The notes beneath the pieces were generated by a model that was given only the letters and a program-made list of their open reading frames with translations, did no database searches and was not told the origin of the DNA. 64,000 nucleotides of DNA from Sulfurimonas sp. (GTDB taxonomy: Bacteria; Campylobacterota; Campylobacteria; Campylobacterales; Sulfurimonadaceae), in contig JAUZSC010000008.1 in NCBI GenBank assembly GCA_030949825.1, positions 1 to 64,000 of the forward strand, written 5' to 3'. This document shows, piece by piece, positions 46,867 to 55,605 of this stretch (position 1 is the first letter of the stretch; each line of letters starts with the position of its first letter). A program made the translations under genes and the position numbers.

Positions 46867-47763
46867 TTATCCAACGAGTTTACCAGTACTTAATATTTGT
46901 GAATCCATAATCTCTATCTCCCTTGCACCTGAAATAACTATTTTAGGGTCAAGCGCATAATTTAGAACACGCTCTCTACCCTCATAATCTACAGCATTTA
47001 AAATGACTTTTAAAGATTCCATTCTAGCTTTTTGTTTATCTTTAGATCTTACAATCGTCCATGGCGCATTGTGTGAATGCGTTTGCTTTATCATATCGTA
47101 CTTTGTTTTTGTAAATTCATCCCATTTTTCTTGGGCTTGCATATCTATTTCGCTAAGTTTCCACTGTCTAAGTGGATCATTTTTTCGTCGCTCAAAACGC
47201 AGAGCTTGTTCATCTTTTGTAACACTATAGTAGAGTTTAACTAAGATAATTCCTTGACGAACTAAATCATTCTCAAACCCCTTAACCCCATTCATAAAGT
47301 CTGCATACTCTCGTTTAGAACAAAAACCAAATACCTGTTCAACCATAGCACGGTTGTACCAACTTCTATCAAAAAGTACAATCTCTCCTGCTCGTGGGAA
47401 GTGCTGTATATATTTTTGATAAAACCATTGCGTCTTTTGCTCTTCTGTAGGTTTACCAAGCGCAACTACACGGTAATGTTTTTCATCCATATAACGCGTA
47501 ACTCTTCGTATAGTCCCACCTTTACCCGCAGCATCTCTACCTTCAAAAAGAATTATCATCTTTTGTTTTGTATTTTCAAGATGCTTTTGTAATTTGATAA
47601 GCTCTGCTTGGTAAGGCTTGAGTTTTTGCTCATCTGCTCTTTTTACATCTGCTTTACTCTTAGATTTTTTATTTGATTTTGATTTTTTAAATGTTGCTAT
47701 TAAATCTTCAAGACTTACAGCCTCTCCATCTACTTCAAACAATGTTGTACTTTCTTTATTCAT
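46867..47763 (-). CDS. ppk2: Polyphosphate kinase 2, first copy
   Basis: 298 residues: a lysine-rich N-terminal extension (KSKSNKKSKSKADVKRADEQK) then the PPK2 core with FEGRDAAGKGGTIRRVTRY, FYQKYIQHFPRAGEIVLFDRSWYNR and RRKNDPLRQWKLSEID. AAGGAAAGT precedes the ATG. It is transcribed divergently from pstS, sharing a 153-bp regulatory region with a Pho-box-like operator, so polyphosphate metabolism and phosphate uptake may be co-regulated. Confidence 0.92.
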   Translation of the reverse strand: MNKESTTLFEVDGEAVSLEDLIATFKKSKSNKKSKSKADVKRADEQKLKPYQAELIKLQKHLENTKQKMIILFEGRDAAGKGGTIRRVTRYMDEKHYRVVALGKPTEEQKTQWFYQKYIQHFPRAGEIVLFDRSWYNRAMVEQVFGFCSKREYADFMNGVKGFENDLVRQGIILVKLYYSVTKDEQALRFERRKNDPLRQWKLSEIDMQAQEKWDEFTKTKYDMIKQTHSHNAPWTIVRSKDKQKARMESLKVILNAVDYEGRERVLNYALDPKIVISGAREIEIMDSQILSTGKLVG

Positions 47764-47799
47764 ACTTTACTTTCCTTATTATCGAGGCTACTTATAATA

Positions 47800-47805
47800 A
47801 TTATA
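47800..47805 (-). promoter_or_regulatory. Candidate -10 box of the ppk2 pair
   Basis: TATAAT on the minus strand, 37 bp before the first ppk2 start codon, in the shared region with pstS. Confidence 0.4.
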
Positions 47806-47852
47806 CTCCTGCTAAACTTGATTATTTCTTCATATTCCTCTTAAAGTAAAAA

Positions 47853-47886
47853 TGTAACCAAATTATCACCATCGTATTTTATACTT
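47853..47886 (+). promoter_or_regulatory. Pho-box-like operator and -10 of pstS
   Basis: ATGTAACCAAA (47853-47863) and TTATCACCATC (47864-47874) as 11-bp repeats, spacer GTATTT, -10 TATACT (47881-47886). A third TCACCATC follows at 47888-47895. Same geometry as the porin, pstC, olsF and EAL promoters. Confidence 0.55.
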
Positions 47887-47916
47887 TCACCATCTAAATA
47901 TTAAAAAGGTTATTCC

Positions 47917-48922
47917 ATGACTCAAGTACTAAAAATCGCTCTCGCAACAACAGTGTTAATGTCAGGCTTAAATGCAGCAGACATTATTAAAGGAAGTGGT
48001 GCTTCATTTCCATATAGCGTTTATCAAAAATGGATTAAAGCGTATCATCAAGAAACTGGAATCAAAGTTGATTACATCAAAAAAGGTTCTTCAAAAGGTA
48101 TCAAAGATGCTAAGTCCCGTTCAGTAAATTTCGCAGGAACAGATAAACCTCTTTCTCCTAAAACATTAAAGAAAAATGGTCTTTACCAATTTCCAGCAGT
48201 TGTTGGTGCTATTACAATGGGTTACAATGTTCCAGGTGTTGACACGATTAAACTAAGCAGAAGTGCTATCGTTGCTATTGCTGATGGTTCAGTTAAGTAC
48301 TGGGATGACACTGTTATCGCTAAAGAAAATGCAGGCGTAAAACTTCCACACGAAAAACTTACTTTTGTACACCGTGCAGATGGTTCAGGTACTACTTATA
48401 ACTTCACATACTACCTAAGTAAAGTTTCTAAAGACTGGAAAAACAATTTCGGTGCTAAAAAATCTTTAAACTGGCCTGGAGATCACCATATCGGTGGGAA
48501 AACAAACTCGGGTGTTGCTGCTCTTTTAAAACAAACTAAATATTCAGTTGGTTACATTGATTATGCTGATGCAAAGAACAATGATATTGCAATGGCTACA
48601 GTTGAGAACAAGGCTGGTAAATACATCGTTCCAACTCTTGCTTCATTTCAAGCAGCTGCTGCTAAAGCGTCACTTGATCCTAAGAAAGATTTCTACTGCA
48701 ATCATTGCTGACCCTGCAGGAGATACTTCTTACCCTATGGTAGCTGCAACTTTTATCTTAGTTCCTTCTGAGAGTCCTATGATGAACAAAAGAGTAACTA
48801 AGTTCTACGACTGGGCATACACTGACGGTCAAGAAATTGCTAAAAGTTTAGGTTTTGTTCCATTACCAAACTCTTTAACTGGAAAAATCAGAGCTTATTG
48901 GGATGCTAAAGGTATCAAATAA
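47917..48922 (+). CDS. pstS: Phosphate-binding protein of the Pst transporter (one frameshift in this sequence)
   Basis: Periplasmic receptor for high-affinity phosphate uptake. Signal peptide (about 1-20, ending in GLNAA), then phosphate-binding segments IKGSGASFPYSVYQKW, SSKGIKDAKSRSVNFAGTDKPL, HRADGSGTTYNFTYYLSK and GKTNSGVAALLKQ. The frame stops after KKDFYCNHC; removing one T at 48690-48692 reads KKDSTAIIADPAGDTSYP and gives 334 residues. It is separated from pstCAB by the minus-strand pldA gene, an uncommon layout. Confidence 0.93.
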
Positions 48923-48958
48923 GTTTTAACTCTCTACAAACTATCTTCTCATTCCCCC

Positions 48959-48989
48959 TCTAGTTCCCAAGCTTAGCTTGGGAACTAGA
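48959..48989. repeat. Perfect 14-bp palindrome (REP-like or terminator)
   Basis: TCTAGTTCCCAAGC (48959-48972) and GCTTGGGAACTAGA (48976-48989) flank a 3-nt loop TTA between the convergent pstS and pldA genes. Neither side has a T-run. The TTCCCAAGC/GCTTGGGAA core resembles dispersed extragenic palindromes I recall from many bacteria. It may act as a bidirectional transcript end. Confidence 0.6.
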
Positions 48990-49000
48990 GACTATTCACT

Positions 49001-50161
49001 TTAGTAAAACAAGCCATTAGAAATAGAAAAACCAATCGCTGCCTTAGTAACATTTACATTATAATCAATCAAACTATCCCCATAACCATTAAAAAGTTTA
49101 ACATATACAGATGTGTAGGGTGAATTAAACAGTGGGTGCGCATAATTCAATTCTATAGCCCCTTTATTTTCATTTATATTTAGATTGTTTCGAAGCATTA
49201 AACTAAATTGATGCTTTTCATAGAGATAATCAATATTTATGTCCCCATAACCTAAATATTTTTGTATATCGGGATTGTCATCACCATCGCTTTGTGCTTG
49301 TATTTCATCCAAAGACTGTCCCGAGTTAAAATAACTATCTGCTTTTTTATCTTCAGGAATTCTATACCATGCCCGTGTGGATAAATAGAGATTATCCCAT
49401 TTCCACATTCCTGTAACATATAAACGGTTCCAAGACCTCGAACGGTATCCCTCTTGTCCATTGGACTCATGAACGAAGCCTAGTTTAATCGCTTTGAGTC
49501 CAAGAGAATCATCTATATTTTGAGATGTAGGCAAGGTCATAAAAACTTCAGGTTGGTAATTTGCTTCTCTAAATGGTGCAGAATTATCATAGGCTTGCCA
49601 AAAAACCTTTTGTGTATAGGCAATATTTATAGATTCATTCCAGCCAAATAAGTTATAACTTAATTCTTTTTGTAAACTTAATTGAAACTCTATCTCAACA
49701 TTCTTATTGTATTTCTCATACTCCGTGCCTATAAGCTCATTGGGAGGGACAATAGAGGAAACTCGATGAGGTTTATTTTTGGAATAAGAAATTGGCAACA
49801 TATAATTAACCTTATAAGGCTTAATTCCAAAAAAGTCACCTTTTTCAAACCTATTAGCATCTTTTAAGCTGTCCTTATCAAATTGTGCGCTTAATCTATC
49901 AAGAAAAGGTGCATCTGCTTTAGTACTGAGTTCTTTTTTATCTACGGGAGCATACTCTGAAGCTGCTTTTTTATACCAAGCCATCGCTTCTTTATAATCA
50001 AGCTTTGTGCCTCTACCCTGTTTATACATCTCAGCCAATTTATATTGCGCAGCTTTATTATCTAGTTTAGCTTCTTCTAGTATTTGTAAGAATAATTTTT
50101 CATTTGCAAAAAGGCTTATAGTGAGCCCTAATATAAGAAATGTAAGCTTATTAAATCTCAT
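49001..50161 (-). CDS. pldA: Outer-membrane phospholipase A with N-terminal Sel1-like repeat
   Basis: Signal peptide (to about residue 20, LFANEK), one Sel1-type repeat (DNKAAQYKLAEMYKQGRGTKLDYKEAMAWYKKAA split over 34-67), then a 12-strand beta-barrel of the OMPLA family. The catalytic HxS motif is in FVHESNGQ (about 231-236) and the triad asparagine in SWNRLY about 12 residues on. The barrel ends in GLFY. It hydrolyses misplaced phospholipids in the outer leaflet. The Sel1 addition is unusual compared with E. coli PldA. TATAAT lies at 50191-50196 on the same strand. Confidence 0.88.
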   Translation of the reverse strand: MRFNKLTFLILGLTISLFANEKLFLQILEEAKLDNKAAQYKLAEMYKQGRGTKLDYKEAMAWYKKAASEYAPVDKKELSTKADAPFLDRLSAQFDKDSLKDANRFEKGDFFGIKPYKVNYMLPISYSKNKPHRVSSIVPPNELIGTEYEKYNKNVEIEFQLSLQKELSYNLFGWNESINIAYTQKVFWQAYDNSAPFREANYQPEVFMTLPTSQNIDDSLGLKAIKLGFVHESNGQEGYRSRSWNRLYVTGMWKWDNLYLSTRAWYRIPEDKKADSYFNSGQSLDEIQAQSDGDDNPDIQKYLGYGDINIDYLYEKHQFSLMLRNNLNINENKGAIELNYAHPLFNSPYTSVYVKLFNGYGDSLIDYNVNVTKAAIGFSISNGLFY

Positions 50162-50190
50162 TTGTATACTCCATTATTTTAATTGGGTTT

Positions 50191-50196
50191 ATTATA
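50191..50196 (-). promoter_or_regulatory. Candidate -10 box of pldA
   Basis: TATAAT on the minus strand 30 bp before the pldA start, in the region shared with the divergent pstC promoter. Confidence 0.4.
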
Positions 50197-50222
50197 CTAA
50201 ATTTACCTAGAACTACAACAGT

Positions 50223-50256
50223 CCGTAATCATCATGTAACTAATTTATAATATAAT
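50223..50256 (+). promoter_or_regulatory. Pho-box-like operator and -10 of pstC
   Basis: CCGTAATCATC (50223-50233) and ATGTAACTAAT (50234-50244), spacer TTATAA, -10 TATAAT (50251-50256), 28 bp before the pstC start. The shared 15-mer with the pstS promoter (ATGTAACYAAWTTAT) is striking. Confidence 0.58.
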
Positions 50257-50284
50257 CTTTTATTAATTTTATAGAGGTTATTCA

Positions 50285-51217
50285 ATGGAAAAAATATTTC
50301 AGAAACTCTCACTTGCAAGTGCTACTTTAGTATTTGTTATTTTAGTGGGAATTTTTATTACACTTTTTAATTCTTCCAAGCTTGCTATTGACGAATTTGG
50401 GTTTGATTTTATAACAAACGCTCAATGGAATCAGGAAGTAAAAATCCATGGAGCTGATGTGCTACTAGACTCTGATGAAATCATTGACGAGGACGAAGTC
50501 ATGTTCGATGAAGATGATGAAGATGGGATGACTAAAACTATCTACGGTGGTCTTGTTCCTATAGTTGGTACACTTCTAACAACACTTATAGCTCTAGTGT
50601 TTGCACTTCCAATCGCAATGGGAATTGCAGTTTTTCTTGCAGAAATTGCACCGAAGAATATTTCTCATGTAGTTGGCATCGCGATTGAGCTTCTTGCAGC
50701 GATTCCAAGTATCATCTTTGGTATGTGGGGGCTCTACTACTTTGCACCCATCGTTGCTGACTTAGTTGGTGGTTATCAGGTTTCACTGCTTACAGCTGGA
50801 CTTGTTTTGGGTGTTATGATTTTACCTTTTATGGCAGCAATCACAAGAGACTCGATGAACACAACGCCCGGTGTTTTAAAAGAATCAGCTTATGCTTTAG
50901 GTGCTACAAAATTTGAAGTCATTAAAGACATTATCTTTCCATACTCAAGAACGGGGATCATTGGTTCTATCATCTTAGCTCTTGGTCGCGCACTCGGTGA
51001 GACTATGGCTGTTGCATTTTTAATTGGTTCTATTTTTGTACTTCCAACTGCTATCAATTCACCAACTATTTCTATTCCAGTTGCGATGGCTAACAACTTT
51101 GGTGAAGCAAGTGGCCTTGGTGAGAGTGCACTCTTTTACCTAGCGCTTATCCTTTTTGTTATCAGCTTTGGGGTTATCTCCATCGCAAAATTTTACTTCT
51201 TAAAAAAGGCTAATTAA
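50285..51217 (+). CDS. pstC: Phosphate ABC transporter permease PstC
   Basis: 310 residues, six transmembrane helices, with the permease loop EAAYALGATKFEVIKDIIFPYSRTGI-like segment (split: ESAYALGATKFEV, KDIIFPYSRTG) that docks on PstB. Between the first helix and IYGGLVPIVGTL is a periplasmic stretch of about 26 residues (57-82) with 14 aspartate or glutamate residues. The start overlaps nothing upstream; AGAGG lies about 7 bp before the ATG. It overlaps pstA by one base. Confidence 0.95.
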   Translation: MEKIFQKLSLASATLVFVILVGIFITLFNSSKLAIDEFGFDFITNAQWNQEVKIHGADVLLDSDEIIDEDEVMFDEDDEDGMTKTIYGGLVPIVGTLLTTLIALVFALPIAMGIAVFLAEIAPKNISHVVGIAIELLAAIPSIIFGMWGLYYFAPIVADLVGGYQVSLLTAGLVLGVMILPFMAAITRDSMNTTPGVLKESAYALGATKFEVIKDIIFPYSRTGIIGSIILALGRALGETMAVAFLIGSIFVLPTAINSPTISIPVAMANNFGEASGLGESALFYLALILFVISFGVISIAKFYFLKKAN

Positions 51218-52020
51218 TGCGACTTCTAGTAAACAAAATATTTTTAGCCCTTTCAGTTTTATCTGCTTTGATTGGTCTTTCTTTTTTAGCATGGATTTTA
51301 ATCACGCTCTTCATAAAAGGATTAGGCTCATTTCACTTTAGTCTATTTTTAAATGACCTTATCCAAGGTGGTTTACGAAACCTTATCATCGGTCAGTTTA
51401 TCTTAGCTGGACTTGCATCTGTCATTGGTATTCCACTTGGAATGACAGCTGGCATCTATATACAAGAATACGGTAAGGGCAGATATGCTTCTCTTATTCG
51501 TGATTTAAGTGACATTATGATGTCTGCACCATCTATCGTTATCGGTGCTTTTGTGTATGCGGTTGTTGTTATACCAACGGGTGGAACAAGTGGGTTTGCA
51601 GGAGCGATAGCGCTTGCCATTATGATGATTCCAGTCGTTATAAATACTACTGACAATATGCTTTCACTTGTTCCTCGTGAACTTAGAGAAGCTGGAATCG
51701 CACTAGGTGCTTCTAAGTACCGCGTTATTTTAGATATCGTTATACGCGCTGCTAAGGTTGGAATTATGACAGGGATTTTACTTGCCTTTGCTCGTATAAT
51801 CGGAGAAACTGCACCCCTACTTTTTACATCTGAGACAAGTAATTACTTCTCACTTGATTTAACTGAGAGTTTTCCTTCACTTACGGTGAGCATCTACGAT
51901 TTAGCAAACGAACCTGAAGAATCAAGCCGAGACTTAGCGTGGGCAGCTTCATTTATACTTACAGTTTTGGTTTTAGTAATTAACCTCGCTGGAAGATTTA
52001 TAACAAGAAACAAGGACTAA
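51217..52020 (+). CDS. pstA: Phosphate ABC transporter permease PstA
   Basis: 267 residues, six transmembrane segments. The EAA-type loop [21 protein letters not shown] (positions around 163) is present, as is GETAPLLFT. It starts at the pstC stop (TAATG) and ends 5 bp before pstB. Confidence 0.95.
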   Translation: MRLLVNKIFLALSVLSALIGLSFLAWILITLFIKGLGSFHFSLFLNDLIQGGLRNLIIGQFILAGLASVIGIPLGMTAGIYIQEYGKGRYASLIRDLSDIMMSAPSIVIGAFVYAVVVIPTGGTSGFAGAIALAIMMIPVVINTTDNMLSLVPRELREAGIALGASKYRVILDIVIRAAKVGIMTGILLAFARIIGETAPLLFTSETSNYFSLDLTESFPSLTVSIYDLANEPEESSRDLAWAASFILTVLVLVINLAGRFITRNKD

Positions 52021-52025
52021 TAGAC

Positions 52026-52817
52026 ATGAAAAACATACCAGTAATGAACATAAAAAACTTTACTTTTACATACCCAGGAGTGGATCACCCATCTCTAAGA
52101 AATATAACACTTCCCATAGAAAAAAACAAAATAACAGCGCTTATAGGTCCAAGTGGTTGCGGTAAATCGACACTTCTTAGAAGTATGAACCGTATTCACG
52201 ATGTTTATTCTGGAAATAAATACGAGGGGAAAATAGAACTCCTAGACTATAAAACAGATAAGATTAGTAATATTCTTGACATACAAAAAGAAAATGAACT
52301 CATAGAGCTTCGTCAACAAGTTGGAATGATTTTTCAAAAACCTACTCCATTTCCAATGAGCATATTTGATAATGTTGCCTATGGACTAAAGATTTCTGGG
52401 CTTAAAAATAAAACTGAACTCGCAGACAGAGTAGAACAAGCCCTAAAAGATGGCGCTTTATGGAAAGAGGTAAAAGACAGACTTAAAAAATCTGCCATGG
52501 GTCTCTCAGGTGGACAACAACAACGCCTTTGTATCGCTCGCGCTGTAGCCGTTAAACCAGAAGTAATGCTTTTTGATGAGCCAACTTCTGCACTTGACCC
52601 TATTTCTACAGGAGCTATTGAAGAGCTTTTAGTTGAACTTAAAAAAGACATCAGCATCTGTATCGTAACGCACAACATGCAACAAGCAAGTCGTATCAGT
52701 GACTTTACTGCATTTATGTATCTTGGAGATTTAATCGAATACGATAAAACAGAAACGATTTTCTTAAATCCGGCAGAGAAAAAAACAGAAGACTACATCA
52801 CTGGCCGTTTTGGTTAA
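52026..52817 (+). CDS. pstB: Phosphate ABC transporter ATPase
   Basis: 263 residues with Walker [10 protein letters not shown] (42-50), the phosphate-type SMNRIHD and [19 protein letters not shown], signature LSGGQQQR, Walker [14 protein letters not shown] and H-loop IVTHNMQQA. Energises PstCA. Codon start at ATG 52026; the third operon gene. Confidence 0.97.
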   Translation: MKNIPVMNIKNFTFTYPGVDHPSLRNITLPIEKNKITALIGPSGCGKSTLLRSMNRIHDVYSGNKYEGKIELLDYKTDKISNILDIQKENELIELRQQVGMIFQKPTPFPMSIFDNVAYGLKISGLKNKTELADRVEQALKDGALWKEVKDRLKKSAMGLSGGQQQRLCIARAVAVKPEVMLFDEPTSALDPISTGAIEELLVELKKDISICIVTHNMQQASRISDFTAFMYLGDLIEYDKTETIFLNPAEKKTEDYITGRFG

Positions 52818-52838
52818 AACATAAAATAAGGAAAAAAC

Positions 52839-53498
52839 ATGCTATCAAACTTTAAAACAAATTTAACAGAAATTAAAAGTAAACTTATTGCGATAGGTGA
52901 CGGCTTACTAGAATCAAATAAATTGATTTTAGAAGCACTTAAAGATTGTGATTTAGAAAAATTTACTGCTGCAAAAGGACATATTAAAAATATAGGTTCA
53001 AAAACAGATGATATAGATAATCTTATTATTAAAGTTTTAGCACTTTATACACCTGAGGCAAAAGATTTACGACAGGTAATAGCCTATATGAAAACAACAA
53101 ATGAATTTTCTCGAGCATGTTCAAGTACAAGAAGTTTTATACGCGGCTTTACGGATGTATGTGAAGATGTTGATGTGGCAACAAGTCAAGAATATGCATT
53201 ACCAATGCAAGCATCTACCGTTCAAGCGATTAAACTCACACTCAGCATGATTGAGTGTGAGGATGTTGATGAGATTCAAGAGATTTATAACGAGGTTTTA
53301 ATAGAAGAAAATAAAACTGATGATTTGTATGAAATGGTTGAGCGAAACTTATCACTTCAAGCAGATGGCTCAAATAGTTTTGAAAAATTTCATAAGATGC
53401 TACGAGCCTTACGAAAAAGTGGAAAAATATCTGCTCGCGCAATTAGTATTGCTAACCTTTTAGTTTACGCTAAAGTTGGTGGAAGTTTTCGTAGTTAG
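52839..53498 (+). CDS. phoU: PhoU-like phosphate signalling protein
   Basis: A 219-residue helical protein with two PhoU repeats; the first has a modified metal motif, the region ACSSTRSFIRGF being placed like the E/D-rich repeat end. PhoU links Pst transport to the sensor kinase. AAGGAAAA lies before the ATG. It sits between pstB and the two-component genes, consistent with that role, though sequence divergence makes it PhoU-like rather than canonical. Confidence 0.8.
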   Translation: MLSNFKTNLTEIKSKLIAIGDGLLESNKLILEALKDCDLEKFTAAKGHIKNIGSKTDDIDNLIIKVLALYTPEAKDLRQVIAYMKTTNEFSRACSSTRSFIRGFTDVCEDVDVATSQEYALPMQASTVQAIKLTLSMIECEDVDEIQEIYNEVLIEENKTDDLYEMVERNLSLQADGSNSFEKFHKMLRALRKSGKISARAISIANLLVYAKVGGSFRS

Positions 53499-53512
53499 GT
53501 TATAATAGCTTT

Positions 53513-54181
53513 ATGAATACTTCAATACTTATTGTCGAGGATGAAGAAGATATCCTCGACTTAATGGAATACACGCTCACAAAAGAAGGCTATGATGTTA
53601 TAACTTGCATCGACACTTCTAATGTTAAAGATATACTTGATGAAGAAGATATATCTCTCATCATGATGGACAGAAACTTTCCTAATGTAGAAGGCAGTAG
53701 ATTTATAGCTGAGATTCGAAAAGAAGGCTATAATCATCCTGTTATTTATGTAAGCGCAAAAGATGCAAGTGAAGAGATCCTTGAAGGCTTTGAACGCGGT
53801 GGAGATGATTACATCACAAAACCTTTCAATATAGGTGAGCTTAAAGCACGCGTCAAAGCACTTATAAAAAGAACAAAAAAAGTGGATGATGTTATAAAGT
53901 ACAGAGATATTGTTTACCATACCGCCAATAAAACATTTACTATAGATGGGGAGGAGATAAAGCTAACGCATCTAGAACATGACTTATTTCTTGAATTTTT
54001 AAAAAATGTAAACATACTTTTAAGCAGAGACCTTCTTCTTCAAAATGTTTGGAAAGAAAGTGAAAAGAAACAGTCTAAGACTGTAAATGTAGCGATTAAA
54101 AGGCTCAAAGAAAGTATCGACCCAGATGGAATCAAGAACTATATTCAAGCTGTCCGTGGCGAGGGCTATATCTTTTGTTAA
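53513..54181 (+). CDS. PhoB-like OmpR-family response regulator
   Basis: 222 residues: receiver domain with acidic residues D10/E11, phospho-acceptor D53 in IMMDRNFPNVEG and the KP lysine in DDYITKPFN, then a winged-helix DNA-binding domain (LTHLEHDLFLEFLKN, KQSKTVNVAIKRLKESI, IQAVRGEGYIF). Location after pst-phoU and before a kinase makes it the likely binder of the five Pho-box-like sites described here. Equivalent to PhoB or to Campylobacter PhosR; inference from context. Confidence 0.88.
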   Translation: MNTSILIVEDEEDILDLMEYTLTKEGYDVITCIDTSNVKDILDEEDISLIMMDRNFPNVEGSRFIAEIRKEGYNHPVIYVSAKDASEEILEGFERGGDDYITKPFNIGELKARVKALIKRTKKVDDVIKYRDIVYHTANKTFTIDGEEIKLTHLEHDLFLEFLKNVNILLSRDLLLQNVWKESEKKQSKTVNVAIKRLKESIDPDGIKNYIQAVRGEGYIFC

Positions 54182-55554
54182 AGTTCCATCAAATAATTAT
54201 CAGAAAATTTATCCTTATTTTTTCTCTATTATTTATCGTAGTAGGTGCTATAGTTTATTATGCAACAAAAGAATTTTACATAAGCCAAAGTCGAGATGCA
54301 CTTTTGCATAATGTTGAAATTATTTCTTTTGATTTACATGAAGTCTCGCACCTCAAAGAAGTCGCTAAAAAAATCAAAGATACGCTAGCCTTACGCCTGA
54401 CAGTTGTCAATTTTGATGGACAAGTTCTCGTAGAATCCCATAAAGACATAAAAAAAATGGACAATCATAAATACAGAGCTGAGATTATGCAGTCTAATAA
54501 AGAAGTCTATGGCTATATTATACGACACTCAAAAACCTTAGACAAAGACCTTTTGTATATTGCTAAAAAAGTGACGCTCAAAGATAAACTCATTTACATT
54601 CGACTTGCTAAAGAGCTAGAAAATATCAATCAACAGATTTTTGATTTAGGAATCAAAGTCTTTTTTGTACTTCTCATATTTTTTGGATTTCTTTTAAGTA
54701 TCACCTACAAACTTAGTGCTAAAATCGAAACTGAAATAGAAAAAATTGCAATTTTTCTTAGTTCTCTAACAAAAAAAGATAAAGCACGCTATATAAGTTC
54801 CGATCTCTCTCTCGAGTTCCTACATATAACAAAACTTTTAACAAAAGTTTCTCAGATTCTTGCAAAAAAAGACAAGAAGAAGTCAAAATACACAGCTAAA
54901 CTACAAGAATCCAATGATCAAAAAGATGATATTATATCTGCCATATCACATGAGTTCAAAAATCCTATTGCTGTTATAAATGGTTACTCACAGACACTTC
55001 TTGATGATGAAAATATTAACCCAAATATTCGACAAAAGTTTTTGAGTAAGATCTATAAAAATGGTGAACGATTAAGTAAATTAATAGACACCTTGCGTTT
55101 ATCCATAAAACTCGATAGTGGGCAACAAAAAGCTAACTTTTTGCATGTAAATTTAGATGAACTCATCAACGATACTGTTGAGATTATGCAAGTAAATTAT
55201 CCAAAAAGAGAAACCATTATTAATGGCGATAAAAGTATCCGTATAAAAGTAGACCAAGGTTTATTTAGTATCGTACTGAGTAATTTAATTGAAAATGCTT
55301 ATAAGTACTCAGAAGACGAGGTTATTATCAACTTTAATATAGAAAGTATTTCTGTTATAGATACGGGAATTGGTATTTCTAAAGATGACTTAGAAAATAT
55401 CACAAACAAATTTTACAGAGTTCAAGGTAATTCTTGGAACAACTCCCTTGGCTTAGGATTATTTCTCGTCAATAATATTATCAACATACATAATTTTACT
55501 CTCTCCATCAAAAGTAAAGAGAATGAAGGTTCTACATTTACTATAAAAATGTAA
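54175..55554 (+). CDS. PhoR-like sensor histidine kinase
   Basis: 459 residues. TTG start overlaps the regulator stop by 7 bp. Two transmembrane helices (about 9-30 and 158-182) bracket a periplasmic sensor of about 125 residues. HisKA has ISAISHEFKNPIAVINGYSQ with the phospho-accepting histidine near 260. HATPase motifs NLIENAYKYSED, DTGIGISKDD and LGLGLFLVNNI follow. Probably senses phosphate status through PstSCAB/PhoU and phosphorylates the adjacent regulator. Confidence 0.88.
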   Translation: MLKFHQIIIRKFILIFSLLFIVVGAIVYYATKEFYISQSRDALLHNVEIISFDLHEVSHLKEVAKKIKDTLALRLTVVNFDGQVLVESHKDIKKMDNHKYRAEIMQSNKEVYGYIIRHSKTLDKDLLYIAKKVTLKDKLIYIRLAKELENINQQIFDLGIKVFFVLLIFFGFLLSITYKLSAKIETEIEKIAIFLSSLTKKDKARYISSDLSLEFLHITKLLTKVSQILAKKDKKKSKYTAKLQESNDQKDDIISAISHEFKNPIAVINGYSQTLLDDENINPNIRQKFLSKIYKNGERLSKLIDTLRLSIKLDSGQQKANFLHVNLDELINDTVEIMQVNYPKRETIINGDKSIRIKVDQGLFSIVLSNLIENAYKYSEDEVIINFNIESISVIDTGIGISKDDLENITNKFYRVQGNSWNNSLGLGLFLVNNIINIHNFTLSIKSKENEGSTFTIKM

Positions 55555-55582
55555 TCATTTTGAAATAACTATCTATTATAAT
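55549..55582 (+). promoter_or_regulatory. Pho-box-like operator and -10 of the ornithine-lipid synthase gene
   Basis: ATGTAATCATT (55549-55559) and TTGAAATAACT (55560-55570), spacer ATCTAT, -10 TATAAT (55577-55582). The second repeat is weaker, but the spacing equals that of the other four sites. The first repeat overlaps the end of the kinase gene. Confidence 0.5.
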
Positions 55583-55605
55583 TTTCTCTACAAAGAGGGA
55601 GAAAT

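Noticed and set aside
47855..47895. Three-part TCACC repeat before pstS as a separate operator
   Set aside because: The third TCACCATC is out of the 11-bp register and beyond the -10; the two-repeat Pho-box-like arrangement explains the site better.
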